Part shown: positions 1 to 6,206 of the stretch, piece by piece | Layout: every line of letters starts with the position of its first letter | Numbering within the stretch: the stretch's first letter is position 1 | Assembly (NCBI GenBank): GCA_009699665.1 | Contig: WLNS01000027.1 | Span: 1-13,557, forward strand | DNA: 13,557 nt | Direction of reading: 5' to 3' | DNA from: Actinomycetota bacterium | GTDB taxonomy: Bacteria > Actinomycetota > Actinomycetes > Actinomycetales > Microbacteriaceae | Notes under the pieces: generated by a model | The model's input: only the letters and a program-made list of their open reading frames with translations | Database searches by the model: none | Told to the model about the DNA's origin: nothing | Translations under genes and position numbers: made by a program

Positions 1-44
1 CCCTGTCACGGCGGAGGTCGCGGGTTCAAGTCCCGTCAGGGTCG
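1..44 (+). tRNA. tRNA-Asp (anticodon GTC), 5' part outside the window
   Basis: The window opens inside the anticodon arm: the loop reads CTGTCAC, with anticodon GTC, and is followed by the 3' anticodon strand GGCGG. The T arm is GCGGG, loop TTCAAGT, CCCGT. The 3' acceptor strand is CAGGGTC, and the discriminator is G44, as expected for bacterial tRNA-Asp. The next bases are CGG, so CCA is not encoded and must be added by nucleotidyltransferase. Only the 5' half (acceptor strand, D arm) is missing. It decodes GAC/GAU and heads a small tRNA pair with tRNA-Phe downstream. Confidence 0.93.
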
Positions 45-53
45 CGGATGGGG

Positions 54-74
54 CCCTTCTTCGGAAGGGTTTTT
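54..74 (+). terminator. Rho-independent terminator after tRNA-Asp
   Basis: A perfect 6-bp stem CCCTTC/GAAGGG is closed by the very stable TTCG tetraloop (C-UUCG-G context) and followed directly by five T residues (70-74). It lies 9 bases after the mature 3' end of tRNA-Asp, so it should end that transcript. It also lies upstream of tRNA-Phe, which is therefore expressed by read-through or from its own start. Confidence 0.9.
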
Positions 75-112
75 CATCTGGCGATGTCGCTCTTCGTGAG
101 AGAGACGCGTCA

Positions 113-185
113 GGCTCTGTAGCTCAGTTGGTAGAGCGCACGACTGAAAATCGTGAGGTCACGGGATCGACGCCCGTCGGAGCCA
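113..185 (+). tRNA. tRNA-Phe (anticodon GAA)
   Basis: A complete cloverleaf can be folded. The acceptor is GGCTCTG with CGGAGCC (one G-U pair); the D arm is GCTC/GAGC; the anticodon arm is CACGA, loop CTGAAAA, TCGTG, with anticodon GAA at 146-148. The variable loop is AGGTC, the T arm is ACGGG/CCCGT, and the discriminator is A185. CCA is not encoded. The T loop reads ATCGACG, so position 54 is A rather than the usual T. The gene ends only 6 bases before the convergent alcohol dehydrogenase stop, with no hairpin and T-run between them. Confidence 0.96.
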
Positions 186-191
186 CATTAG

Positions 192-1247
192 TTAGATGGT
201 CGTGGCGTCAATCACGAACCGGAACGCCACGTCACCGGCAACCACGCGGTCATAGGCTTGGTTGACGTAATCGGCCGCGACAACCTCGACGTCGGCAGTG
301 ATGCCGTGCTCGCCGCAGAAATCGAGCATTTCCTGCGTCTCCACCGTGCCGCCAATCATGGAGCCTCCAATGGAGCGACGGCGCATCATGAGCCCGGGAA
401 GGGTCAGGGGGCGGTTGAGGTCGTTGACCGCGCCCACCACCACCAGGGTGCCGTCAAGCGCCAAGAGTGAGACGTACGGATTCATGTCGTGGTCACTGGG
501 CAGCGTGGAAATGATGAGGTCGAATCGAGAATCCGCGGCGGCCATGGCGGCCGGGTCAGAAGATATGAGCACCTGGTCGGCGCCGAGGGCAAGACACAGG
601 TCGCGTTTTTTCTCACTCGACGTGATGGCCACCGTATGGGCGCCAAGAGCGTGGGCAAACTTCACGGCCAGGTGACCGAGGCCACCGATGCCGGCAACAG
701 CAACCGTCTTTCCCGGTCCAGCGCCCCAGTGCTTGAGCGGCGAGAAAACCGTGATGCCCGCGCAGAGCAACGGAGCGACGCCAGCCAGGTCGAGGCCCTC
801 GGGAATGCGATACACGAAACGCTCTGCGGTCACAATCTCTTGGGCGTATCCCCCATAGGTGAACGCACCAGGCATTTGTGGTTCAGGGTCGGCGTAGGTA
901 AAACGAGGTCCGGTGCCCGTGCAGTAGCACTCCAGGTGAGCGAGGCACTCGGGGCAAGCACCGCAGCGGTCGACAATCACGCCAACTCCTACCGTCTGGC
1001 CCACCGTGAAGCGCGTGACGGCCGAACCGACCTCGAGCACCGTTCCCACGATCTCGTGACCGGGAACAACGGGGTAGTGACGATCCCCCCAGTCACCCCT
1101 CACCGTGTGAATGTCGGAGTGACAGATGCCGGAGTGAGTGATGGCAACCCGAACGTCGTTGGCCTCTGGAGTGCGGCGAGTAATCTCGAGTGGCTCAAGA
1201 GTTGCGCCCTCGGCGTTAGCGCCGATCGCCCGAACAGTGTTCGTCAT
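192..1247 (-). CDS. Zinc-dependent alcohol dehydrogenase, CAD/YahK-like, NAD(P)-dependent
   Basis: This 351-residue cytosolic medium-chain dehydrogenase interconverts alcohols and aldehydes. Catalytic zinc ligands are C42 (GICHSD), H64-E65 (PGHE) and C162 (LLCAG). The structural zinc site is the four cysteines C95, C98, C101 and C109. The Rossmann nucleotide-binding loop is GIGGLG (186-191), and the following ITSSEKK segment (about 208-214) resembles NADP(H)-preferring members such as cinnamyl-alcohol dehydrogenases and E. coli YahK. The substrate cannot be read from the sequence; broad aldehyde reduction is the usual activity. The ATG at 1245-1247 is preceded by AAAGGAG at 5-base spacing, which supports this start. 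It lies 12 bases after the UPF0303 gene, so the two are probably co-transcribed. Length is normal for the family and no key residue is missing. Confidence 0.93.
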   Translation of the reverse strand: MTNTVRAIGANAEGATLEPLEITRRTPEANDVRVAITHSGICHSDIHTVRGDWGDRHYPVVPGHEIVGTVLEVGSAVTRFTVGQTVGVGVIVDRCGACPECLAHLECYCTGTGPRFTYADPEPQMPGAFTYGGYAQEIVTAERFVYRIPEGLDLAGVAPLLCAGITVFSPLKHWGAGPGKTVAVAGIGGLGHLAVKFAHALGAHTVAITSSEKKRDLCLALGADQVLISSDPAAMAAADSRFDLIISTLPSDHDMNPYVSLLALDGTLVVVGAVNDLNRPLTLPGLMMRRRSIGGSMIGGTVETQEMLDFCGEHGITADVEVVAADYVNQAYDRVVAGDVAFRFVIDATTI

Positions 1248-1259
1248 GTTGCTCCTTTG

Positions 1260-1733
1260 CTAGACGGCGAGCGCGGTAAGCGCCTCAACAACGAGAGCGT
1301 GATCATCCTGTTGGGGAACGCCACTGACGATGACCGAGCCCACCATGACGCCGTCCACAATAAGCGGATACCCACCGCCGTGCGGCGCAAAATCAACCTC
1401 AGATAGTTCGAGGTCGTCAAGGGTCTTGCCCTGCGCGGCCAAGCGCTGACCCACCAAGAACGAGGGCTCGCCCGTGTGTTCAACCAGATTGCGTTTGCGG
1501 CGCAACCAGTTGTCATTAATCGGAGTAGCACCGGGAAGTGCCACGTGAAACACTTCGTGATCGCCGATCTTCACCGAGACGGCCATGGACCAGCCCTTGT
1601 CGCGTGATCGCTGGATCAGGTCTTCGCCTAGGGCAAGAGCCGCGTCGTGATCCATGGCGGCGAGGTGAAGCTGGGCGAACTCCGCTTCGAGTTCGGCCAC
1701 GTTGGCAAGGACAGGAATCTCAGTGGCAGACAC
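1260..1733 (-). CDS. UPF0303 family protein (DUF336/HbpS-GlcG fold)
   Basis: A 157-residue soluble protein. The central and C-terminal parts carry the pattern I associate with UPF0303: ALPGATPINDNWLRRKRN around 67-84, then HGGGYPLIV and SGVPQQDDHALVVEAL near the end. Members are often labelled 'heme-degrading domain' because the fold is shared with HbpS; the biochemical role of UPF0303 itself is not settled, so I make no claim of heme binding here. The start is GTG at 1731-1733. It has no Shine-Dalgarno sequence but sits exactly 7 bases after a TAGGTT -10 box, so translation is probably leaderless. It is the first gene of a two-gene unit with the alcohol dehydrogenase (12-base gap). A redox or aldehyde-stress pairing is possible but is only inference. 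Confidence 0.86.
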   Translation of the reverse strand: MSATEIPVLANVAELEAEFAQLHLAAMDHDAALALGEDLIQRSRDKGWSMAVSVKIGDHEVFHVALPGATPINDNWLRRKRNLVEHTGEPSFLVGQRLAAQGKTLDDLELSEVDFAPHGGGYPLIVDGVMVGSVIVSGVPQQDDHALVVEALTALAV

Positions 1734-1746
1734 GTGATTTAACCTA
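1734..1746 (-). promoter_or_regulatory. Leaderless promoter of the UPF0303-ADH unit (-10 TAGGTT)
   Basis: On the minus strand TAGGTT (1746-1741) matches TANNNT and is followed by 7 bases and then the GTG start at 1733. That spacing puts the transcription start at the start codon. No convincing -35 hexamer is seen 16-18 bases upstream. The site is part of an 82-base divergent region shared with the plus-strand gene at 1816. Confidence 0.55.
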
Positions 1747-1803
1747 TCGGCTTCGTCGTGACCCTCACGCGGTTTGTCTCACGAGTTTTTCAGAATTGCG
1801 CTC

Positions 1804-1809
1804 TACCTT
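1804..1809 (+). promoter_or_regulatory. -10 box TACCTT, leaderless promoter for the 1816 gene
   Basis: TACCTT fits TANNNT and ends 6 bases before ATG 1816, the geometry of a leaderless transcript. The intervening GGGGGA is too close to the ATG to act as a normal Shine-Dalgarno sequence. There is no good -35. The match is short and could arise by chance, but it supports the ATG at 1816 over the in-frame TTG at 1774. Confidence 0.45.
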
Positions 1810-1815
1810 GGGGGA

Positions 1816-2499
1816 ATGGGATTTCTTGATCGCCTTTTTGGCGCACCTTCAGAAGACGAATACCGCGAAACCACAGAGAAAGTCCGTGCAGCCTCGGCGG
1901 CTCGTTCACAGGACGAAATAGCCGTTGAGCGCTACCGTTACCTATTGCGAACGGCACCGCCCGAAACTATTGAGAAGGTGCACGAAGAGGCCTTTTCCCA
2001 GCTGAGTGCCGAGCAGCGAAAGATGCTCTTTTCTCAACTCTCTGCCGACGCACCTCGGGGTGAGGCTCCACAGGCTGATGATGCGCACTCGTTGGCCGTT
2101 TCGGCAACGCGATCCGAGATGCGACAACCGGGCACCATGGAAAAGTCGCTGACAAACGTTGGCGCCGCGAACGCTCAGGCCGGCGGCTCCGCTGCTGGCG
2201 CAGCCCCCGGTTTTGGATCGATGTTTGGCAGTTCACTATTGGGGAGCATCGCAGGCTACGTAATTGCCTCCACCATGATGAGCGCCTTCTTGCCCGATCC
2301 CGTCGCGAGCGACGCGGCATCATCCGAGAGCAACGAAGTTAGTACAGACGCCGATGATGCTGCCGGCGATGGCGGCATAGACAGCGGCGCCGATTCTTCC
2401 GGCGAGTATGCCTCAGCGGATGGCGGTTTTGATGGGGGCGGCATGGGCGATGGCATGGGTGACGCTGGCTTCGGAGACTTCGGAGACTTCGGTCTTTAA
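1816..2499 (+). CDS. Hypothetical protein with glycine-rich hydrophobic patch and acidic Gly/Asp tail
   Basis: I do not recognise a named function for this 227-residue protein. Residues 1-75 are charged and helical in character and include ERYRYLLRTAPPETIEKVHEEAF (38-60), a segment that looks conserved and could be a helical bundle. Residues about 120-158 are rich in Gly, Ala and Ser with a single hydrophobic stretch (FGSSLLGSIAGYVIASTMMSAF), resembling a glycine-zipper membrane insertion patch. Residues 165-227 are very acidic and glycine-rich and end in FGDFGDFGL. There is no signal peptide. ATG 1816 was chosen because of the -10 box just upstream; an in-frame TTG at 1774 would add 14 residues. 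The gene is divergent from UPF0303 and convergent with the PAQR gene. The tail is built from short DNA repeats. Confidence 0.8.
   Translation: MGFLDRLFGAPSEDEYRETTEKVRAASAARSQDEIAVERYRYLLRTAPPETIEKVHEEAFSQLSAEQRKMLFSQLSADAPRGEAPQADDAHSLAVSATRSEMRQPGTMEKSLTNVGAANAQAGGSAAGAAPGFGSMFGSSLLGSIAGYVIASTMMSAFLPDPVASDAASSESNEVSTDADDAAGDGGIDSGADSSGEYASADGGFDGGGMGDGMGDAGFGDFGDFGL
2440..2493 (+). repeat. Short tandem repeats encoding the Gly/Asp tail
   Basis: Two 12-bp units (GGCATGGGCGAT at 2440-2451, GGCATGGGTGAC at 2452-2463) encode GMGD twice. Then about two and two-thirds copies of the 9-bp unit TTCGGAGAC (from 2470) encode FGD-FGD-FG. All copies are in frame, so changes in copy number would only alter tail length. 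Confidence 0.85.
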
Positions 2500-2544
2500 C
2501 GCATACTTCGGCGCCTTCTGCCTCGCCAGCACGCTGATGGCCCG

Positions 2545-2586
2545 AACCGCGCAACCAGAACCGCGCAACCAGAACCGCGCTACCAG
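2545..2586. repeat. Three tandem 14-bp repeats at a convergent gene junction
   Basis: The unit AACCGCGCAACCAG occurs at 2545-2558 and 2559-2572, and as AACCGCGCTACCAG at 2573-2586. The single A-to-T difference in the third copy creates the minus-strand TAG that ends the PAQR gene at 2580-2582. The array occupies the gap between the stop at 2499 and the PAQR C-terminus. No hairpin or T-run terminator is evident in this gap. Confidence 0.9.
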
Positions 2587-3329
2587 AAGTAGGGCGGCGC
2601 GAGGGCGAGAAGCAACACCGCGGCCCAGTGGCAGAGGAACGCCACGAGGGTGAGGGTGTGAAAGATTTCGTGAAAGCCAAAGATGCCCGGCACCGGGTTG
2701 GGGCGTTTCATCGCATAAATCACCGCACCGGCGGAATACGCGGCGCCGCCGACAAGAATCAGCACCATGGTGGCCACATTCGCCTCAAAGAGGTCAACGA
2801 CGTACATCAACGACGCCCAACCTAAGAGCAGGTAAAGGGGTACGTAGAGCCACCGAGGTGCATGAATCCAGAACATGCGAAATCCGATGCCCAGCAGGGC
2901 GCCGCTCCAGACCAAAATCAGCAACAGAGAGCCTTTGCCGAAAGGCAGCGCCATCACCGCGAGGGGCGTATAGGTGCCCGCAATGAGCAAAAAGATGTTT
3001 GCGTGATCAAACCGCTTGAGCAGCACCCGCGTGCGTGGCTTCCAATTGAAGCGGTGATAAAGCGATGAAATGCCGAACAACAGAATGGAGGTCAGGGCGA
3101 AGACCGCCGAGCTCCACTTGGCCGAGAATCCGTCGGCCAGCACCACGAGCACGATGCCTGCGGCAATGGCCACTGGCAGCGTTCCGGTGTGAATCCAGCC
3201 GCGCCACAGCGGTTTTGCCTCATCGGCGGGAAGGGGGGCGGCCGCCTCGAGGAGCGGCAGGCTGGGAACACTTGTCTCTGACTCGTCGCCGTCTTGCGCG
3301 ATGCCGGTGAGGTCTGTGGCGCCGGACAT
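2580..3329 (-). CDS. trhA: Hemolysin III / PAQR family membrane protein
   Basis: A 249-residue integral membrane protein with about seven transmembrane helices after a 45-residue cytoplasmic, acidic N-terminus. The PAQR/CREST metal-site residues are visible: H92 in SSLYHRF, D108 in KRFDHAN, and H220 and H224 in FGFHEIFHT. Bacterial members (YqfA/TrhA, 'hemolysin III') are linked to membrane homeostasis or lipid hydrolysis; the hemolysin name is historical and does not imply virulence. The ATG at 3327-3329 was chosen because it has a G-rich Shine-Dalgarno (AAGGGGGT) just upstream and lies outside the preceding gene; the open frame continues further upstream but would overlap that gene by about 180 bases. 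It is the last gene of the four-gene minus-strand unit, 28 bases after the amidase. Its stop falls in a 14-bp tandem repeat. Confidence 0.9.
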   Translation of the reverse strand: MSGATDLTGIAQDGDESETSVPSLPLLEAAAPLPADEAKPLWRGWIHTGTLPVAIAAGIVLVVLADGFSAKWSSAVFALTSILLFGISSLYHRFNWKPRTRVLLKRFDHANIFLLIAGTYTPLAVMALPFGKGSLLLILVWSGALLGIGFRMFWIHAPRWLYVPLYLLLGWASLMYVVDLFEANVATMVLILVGGAAYSAGAVIYAMKRPNPVPGIFGFHEIFHTLTLVAFLCHWAAVLLLALAPPYFW

Positions 3330-3357
3330 ACGACCCCCTTCGGCCAGTGCTTCCAGC

Positions 3358-4359
3358 CTAGGCGCTGACTCCCGCGATACCGCCGTCGACACCACGACCG
3401 TCGACACCGCGTGGATTGACCACGGGGGCGGCCAACGGCGCATACGTATCAGGCCGGCGGGTTGCCAAGAACGGGAAGAGGTCGAGCCAATCCCGGCGCT
3501 GATCGAGATCGAGGTCGGCCACGAGAACAACATCTTCATCTCGTGGGGCGCTCACCAAAACCCGCCCGTAAGGATCAGAGATAAATGACGATCCGTAGAA
3601 CGTGAGCGATCCCTCATCTCCCCAGCGGTTGGGAACAACCATGAACGTGCCGCTGTTGATGCCGTTCGCCGTAATGACGTGACGCCACAGCGGTTCCGTA
3701 TCAAATTCAGCATGATCGGGTTCGCTTCCGATGGCGGTGGGATACACGAGCACGTCTGCTCCGGCGAGGGAATAGGCTCGGGCGACCTCGGGAAACCACT
3801 CATCCCAGCAAGTGGGCATGCCCAGAGCGACCGAGGTGTCATCAACATCAATGCGGTAGACCGGATAGGCCTCTGATTCCGTTGCCGGGCCCGGGGCGAA
3901 ATATGCGTCTTCGAAGTAGCCCGCGGTGACGGGAATGTGCAGCTTGCGTGTGCGGCCGCGAAGGCTACCCTCAGGGTCGACGAGAATCGCCGTGTTGTAG
4001 CCTCGGCCGTCGGCGAGGTCGGCCGCCTCAAAGAGGCTCGCATTAACCCACACGCCATTGCGCTTGGCCGCCTCTGCGGCACAGGCAAAAGTGGGACCCT
4101 CGGTGAGGTGTTCCGCCGTCGCGCGGGGCAGGCCCTCGGGGCGAGCATCGGCGGGGTACCGACTCAGGGTGAGCTCTGGCAAGAACACAATCTGAGCGCC
4201 CGCCGCCGCCGCCGCCGCAACTCCTTCGCCCAGTGTCTCTCGGTGTCGAGCTGCGTCGGCGTCCCAATGCATTTGCACGAGGCCGACCCGCAGGGGGGCA
4301 CGGACCGCAGAATCAACCCGGGCCAGCGACGGCAGGGCCTCTCCCGTCAGAACCTTCAC
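3358..4359 (-). CDS. Carbon-nitrogen hydrolase, nitrilase superfamily, N-carbamoylputrescine-amidase-like
   Basis: A 333-residue cytosolic enzyme with the Glu-Lys-Cys triad at E62 (LPELTLSRYP), K139 (RKLHIP) and C184 (PTCWDEWFPE). The CWDEWFPE and YPTAIGSEP motifs and the HIPVTAGYFED segment match the N-carbamoylputrescine amidase / beta-ureidopropionase branch best, which releases ammonia and CO2 from carbamoyl amines. The exact substrate is uncertain, because no arginine decarboxylase or agmatine deiminase gene is nearby. The start is GTG at 4357-4359 with a weak ribosome site (GCGGGGC), so the first 20 or so residues are uncertain; the conserved fold begins at LRVGLVQM (23-30). The last 19 residues contain a GVDGR/GVDGG duplication outside the fold. 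It lies 27 bases after the AI-2E transporter and 28 before the PAQR gene, hence probably one transcript. Confidence 0.9.
   Translation of the reverse strand: MKVLTGEALPSLARVDSAVRAPLRVGLVQMHWDADAARHRETLGEGVAAAAAAGAQIVFLPELTLSRYPADARPEGLPRATAEHLTEGPTFACAAEAAKRNGVWVNASLFEAADLADGRGYNTAILVDPEGSLRGRTRKLHIPVTAGYFEDAYFAPGPATESEAYPVYRIDVDDTSVALGMPTCWDEWFPEVARAYSLAGADVLVYPTAIGSEPDHAEFDTEPLWRHVITANGINSGTFMVVPNRWGDEGSLTFYGSSFISDPYGRVLVSAPRDEDVVLVADLDLDQRRDWLDLFPFLATRRPDTYAPLAAPVVNPRGVDGRGVDGGIAGVSA
3383..3412. repeat. 15-bp tandem duplication at the amidase C-terminus
   Basis: CCGTCGACACCACGA (3383-3397) is followed directly by CCGTCGACACCGCGT (3398-3412). On the minus strand the pair encodes a five-residue GVDG repeat after the catalytic fold. 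It is in frame and ends just before the stop codon at 3358-3360. Confidence 0.85.
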
Positions 4360-4386
4360 GCGTTCGCCCCGCTCACTCTGCGCACG

Positions 4387-5436
4387 TTATTCCTTCGCCA
4401 TTCGCGGCACGACCACTTGCTTAATAATCAGGATGAGCGATGCCGCAATCGGAATGGCAACGAGGGCGCCCAGGATTCCCATCAACGTTCCGCCGGCCAA
4501 AGCCGCGATGACCACCACAGAGCCCGGAATCGAAACGGCTTTGTTCATGACGCGCGGACTGATGACATATGCCTCAATCTGCATATAAATCACAAAGTAA
4601 ATCAAAACGACGAGTGCGGTCAGCGGGCTGGCGAGCAATAGCTGGCTGGTGGCGACGACGACACACGAAATGACCGTTCCAATGAGGGGGATGAGGGCGA
4701 GGAGAAAAGCAACAAAAGCCCAAATGATGGCAGCCTTACCACCAATCGAAATCAGCATGATGAAACAGAGCACTCCGTTGAGAGCGGCGAGCGCAATCTG
4801 GCCCACGACGTACTTACCCACGCCTCCGGTGATTTCTTCGGTCATCGAGATGAACGTTGGGCGCTTCGACATCGGCACGAGCGTGTAGGCAAAGTCTTTG
4901 ATTGACTGCAGCGACGCCGTGAAATAGAGCGTCAGAATAACGACGATGAGGGTGCCCGAGACGCCGCTGGCCAGCCCCACCCCGACCTTGAGCAGGCCGC
5001 CCGCAACATTCGTGAGGTTAGCCGGGTTGGCCGCCCATGCCGCGAGCTGTTTGAGAATGGCCGTCATGTCGACAGATGTTCCGAGTTGGTCGGTGATCCA
5101 GTGGAACCAGGGCTGAGCAGTCAGGTTCTTGATGAACTCCGGCAGGCCTTTCACAAAAGCTGCGGACTGGTCGACGAGTGGCGGAACCACAGCCCAAATC
5201 ACGCCGATGACGACCCCGAGAAAAATGATGACGACGGTCAGAATTGCCGCCCACTTGGGAAACTTACGTCGAACCAGGAACGCCACGGCAGGTTCGAGGC
5301 CGAGTGAGAGGAAAAAGGCAACACCGATATAGGTCAGTATCGTGGCGAGAGACCCGATCATGGTCAACAGAAGCAGAGCAAGCCCCACTCCCAGTGTTGC
5401 TATAAATCCCAAACGGAACGGCTTTTCGATCTTCAT
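4387..5436 (-). CDS. AI-2E family transporter (PerM/TqsA-like)
   Basis: A 349-residue inner-membrane protein of the AI-2 exporter superfamily (PF01594 type). It has two or three N-terminal helices (about 10-45 and 62-85), a soluble segment (about 86-150) containing the PPLVDQ start typical of the family, and a C-terminal group of helices including the FLLALIPLIGTVIS segment and the YVISPRVM motif followed by a Gly/Ala-rich helix. Family members export autoinducer-2 or other small molecules or act as ion antiporters; the substrate cannot be assigned here. ATG 5434-5436 has AGGAAGT upstream. It lies 17 bases after the Sap/GAP gene and 27 before the amidase, in a four-gene unit. Length is normal. 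Confidence 0.9.
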   Translation of the reverse strand: MKIEKPFRLGFIATLGVGLALLLLTMIGSLATILTYIGVAFFLSLGLEPAVAFLVRRKFPKWAAILTVVIIFLGVVIGVIWAVVPPLVDQSAAFVKGLPEFIKNLTAQPWFHWITDQLGTSVDMTAILKQLAAWAANPANLTNVAGGLLKVGVGLASGVSGTLIVVILTLYFTASLQSIKDFAYTLVPMSKRPTFISMTEEITGGVGKYVVGQIALAALNGVLCFIMLISIGGKAAIIWAFVAFLLALIPLIGTVISCVVVATSQLLLASPLTALVVLIYFVIYMQIEAYVISPRVMNKAVSIPGSVVVIAALAGGTLMGILGALVAIPIAASLILIIKQVVVPRMAKE

Positions 5437-5454
5437 GACTACTTCCTTCGACTC

Positions 5455-6144
5455 CTACCAGGGCGCGATGCCCAGTCCCTCGTGTCCGAGGCCCATCACT
5501 AGACAATAGACCGCGAAGACACAGCCTATGAAACCAATAATGGTGAACTGATGGCGCATCGTCCAGGCATAGAGGCGATTGAGTGACCGCTCCGCGCGCG
5601 GACCGCGAAGCAGTCGCCAAGCAGCCGGGATCAAGGTTGGCGAGAGGGCCAATCCAAACATGAAGGCGACAGCTGCTGCCTGCCCGAACGGTGAAATGCC
5701 CGAGGTGGCAATGTCGTGAAGACCCGGAACGAGCAGCGCGAAGCTCGAAACGTCTTTGATGCTCAACAAAAAGGCGATGCCGAAGAAGGTAACCGCATGA
5801 GCATGCTCGAGGCGATGGCGCAAACCGGCAGCCGATTTTTCGGCGAGCGATTGATGTGGTCGAAACAACCACGCCACCACGGCCACCAGCGCGACGGTAG
5901 CGAGGAGGTACAGCACACCCTGCACGATGTTGGGGCCCTTGGGGTCGCGATGGGGCAGTTGGGCAAACCCCAAAAAGAGCACGGTGCAGGCAATACCGAA
6001 GGCCAAGGCGGCCCCCGCTATCACCATGATGGCTCGGCGCGACCACGCCGGCCCGACGGTGGCGAGCACCTGCAGACCCAGAAGCGACGGCGTCATTGCC
6101 GCGCCGATGCCCAGCGGGATGATGCGAATGAAGGTCTCGAGCAC
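5455..6144 (-). CDS. Sap/GAP family membrane protein (LysE-like fold)
   Basis: A 229-residue protein with about six transmembrane helices, most like the actinobacterial GAP/Sap ('sulfolipid-1-addressing protein') family, which belongs to the LysE transporter superfamily. Family features seen are the N-terminal IIPLGIGAAMTPSLLGLQVL helix, the central hydrophilic loop (about 95-115) and the KDVSSFALLVPGL segment with charged residues in the membrane. In mycobacteria relatives are tied to export of surface lipids; here the cargo is unknown. The start is GTG at 6142-6144; GAGGGA abuts it and is too close for a standard ribosome site, so the start might be leaderless (a weak CAGAAT -10 lies 6 bases upstream). 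It heads the four-gene unit and is divergent from the ECF module across 62 bases. Confidence 0.82.
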   Translation of the reverse strand: MLETFIRIIPLGIGAAMTPSLLGLQVLATVGPAWSRRAIMVIAGAALAFGIACTVLFLGFAQLPHRDPKGPNIVQGVLYLLATVALVAVVAWLFRPHQSLAEKSAAGLRHRLEHAHAVTFFGIAFLLSIKDVSSFALLVPGLHDIATSGISPFGQAAAVAFMFGLALSPTLIPAAWRLLRGPRAERSLNRLYAWTMRHQFTIIGFIGCVFAVYCLVMGLGHEGLGIAPW

Positions 6145-6176
6145 TCCCTCATTCTGCCCTGAATTGAGAACCCGAA

Positions 6177-6182
6177 TAACAT
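6177..6182 (+). promoter_or_regulatory. Possible -10 box (TAACAT) for the ECF module
   Basis: In the 62-base divergent region, TAACAT fits TANNNT and would give a leader of about 18 bases containing the ribosome site GAAGGAG (6196-6202), 4 bases before GTG 6207. No good -35 is visible. The whole interval is too short for a cobalamin riboswitch, and no such element is seen in it. Confidence 0.3.
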
Positions 6183-6206
6183 GGAGGTCACACCCGAAGG
6201 AGCCCC

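Noticed and set aside
489..1406. Long plus-strand open frame (about 305 codons) opposite the alcohol dehydrogenase
   Set aside because: It lies antisense to a gene with full zinc and nucleotide motifs, its product is rich in Arg/His/Asn with no recognisable domain, and long antisense frames are expected in GC-rich coding DNA.
1774..1815. Upstream TTG start adding 14 residues to the 1816 protein
   Set aside because: TTG is rare, it has no ribosome site, and the added residues would span the likely -10 box; MGFLDRLFG is a more natural N-terminus.
2545..2586. CRISPR-like array
   Set aside because: Units are 14 bp and directly abutting, with no spacers, and there are no cas genes in the window.
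2580..3329. Virulence hemolysin
   Set aside because: The hemolysin III label is historical; the PAQR metal-site residues and the environmental-type gene context point to a membrane homeostasis role.
3330..3539. Longer N-terminus of the PAQR protein
   Set aside because: It would overlap the amidase gene by about 180 bases with a low-quality Trp/Ser/Arg-rich extension, whereas ATG 3327-3329 has a good ribosome site.
3937..4641. Plus-strand frame opposite the amidase and AI-2E genes
   Set aside because: It is antisense to conserved genes with catalytic motifs, and its composition is Arg/His/Asn-rich as typical for shadows.
5264..6046. A 260-codon minus-strand frame overlapping the Sap/GAP and AI-2E genes
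   Set aside because: It is a frame shadow of two well-supported membrane genes; the predicted protein has no family resemblance and no ribosome site.
6145..6206. Cobalamin riboswitch before the ECF module (also sought before metH)
   Set aside because: The divergent gap is only 62 bases, and neither region shows the conserved B12-box (GCCACTG-like) or room for the roughly 200-base fold.
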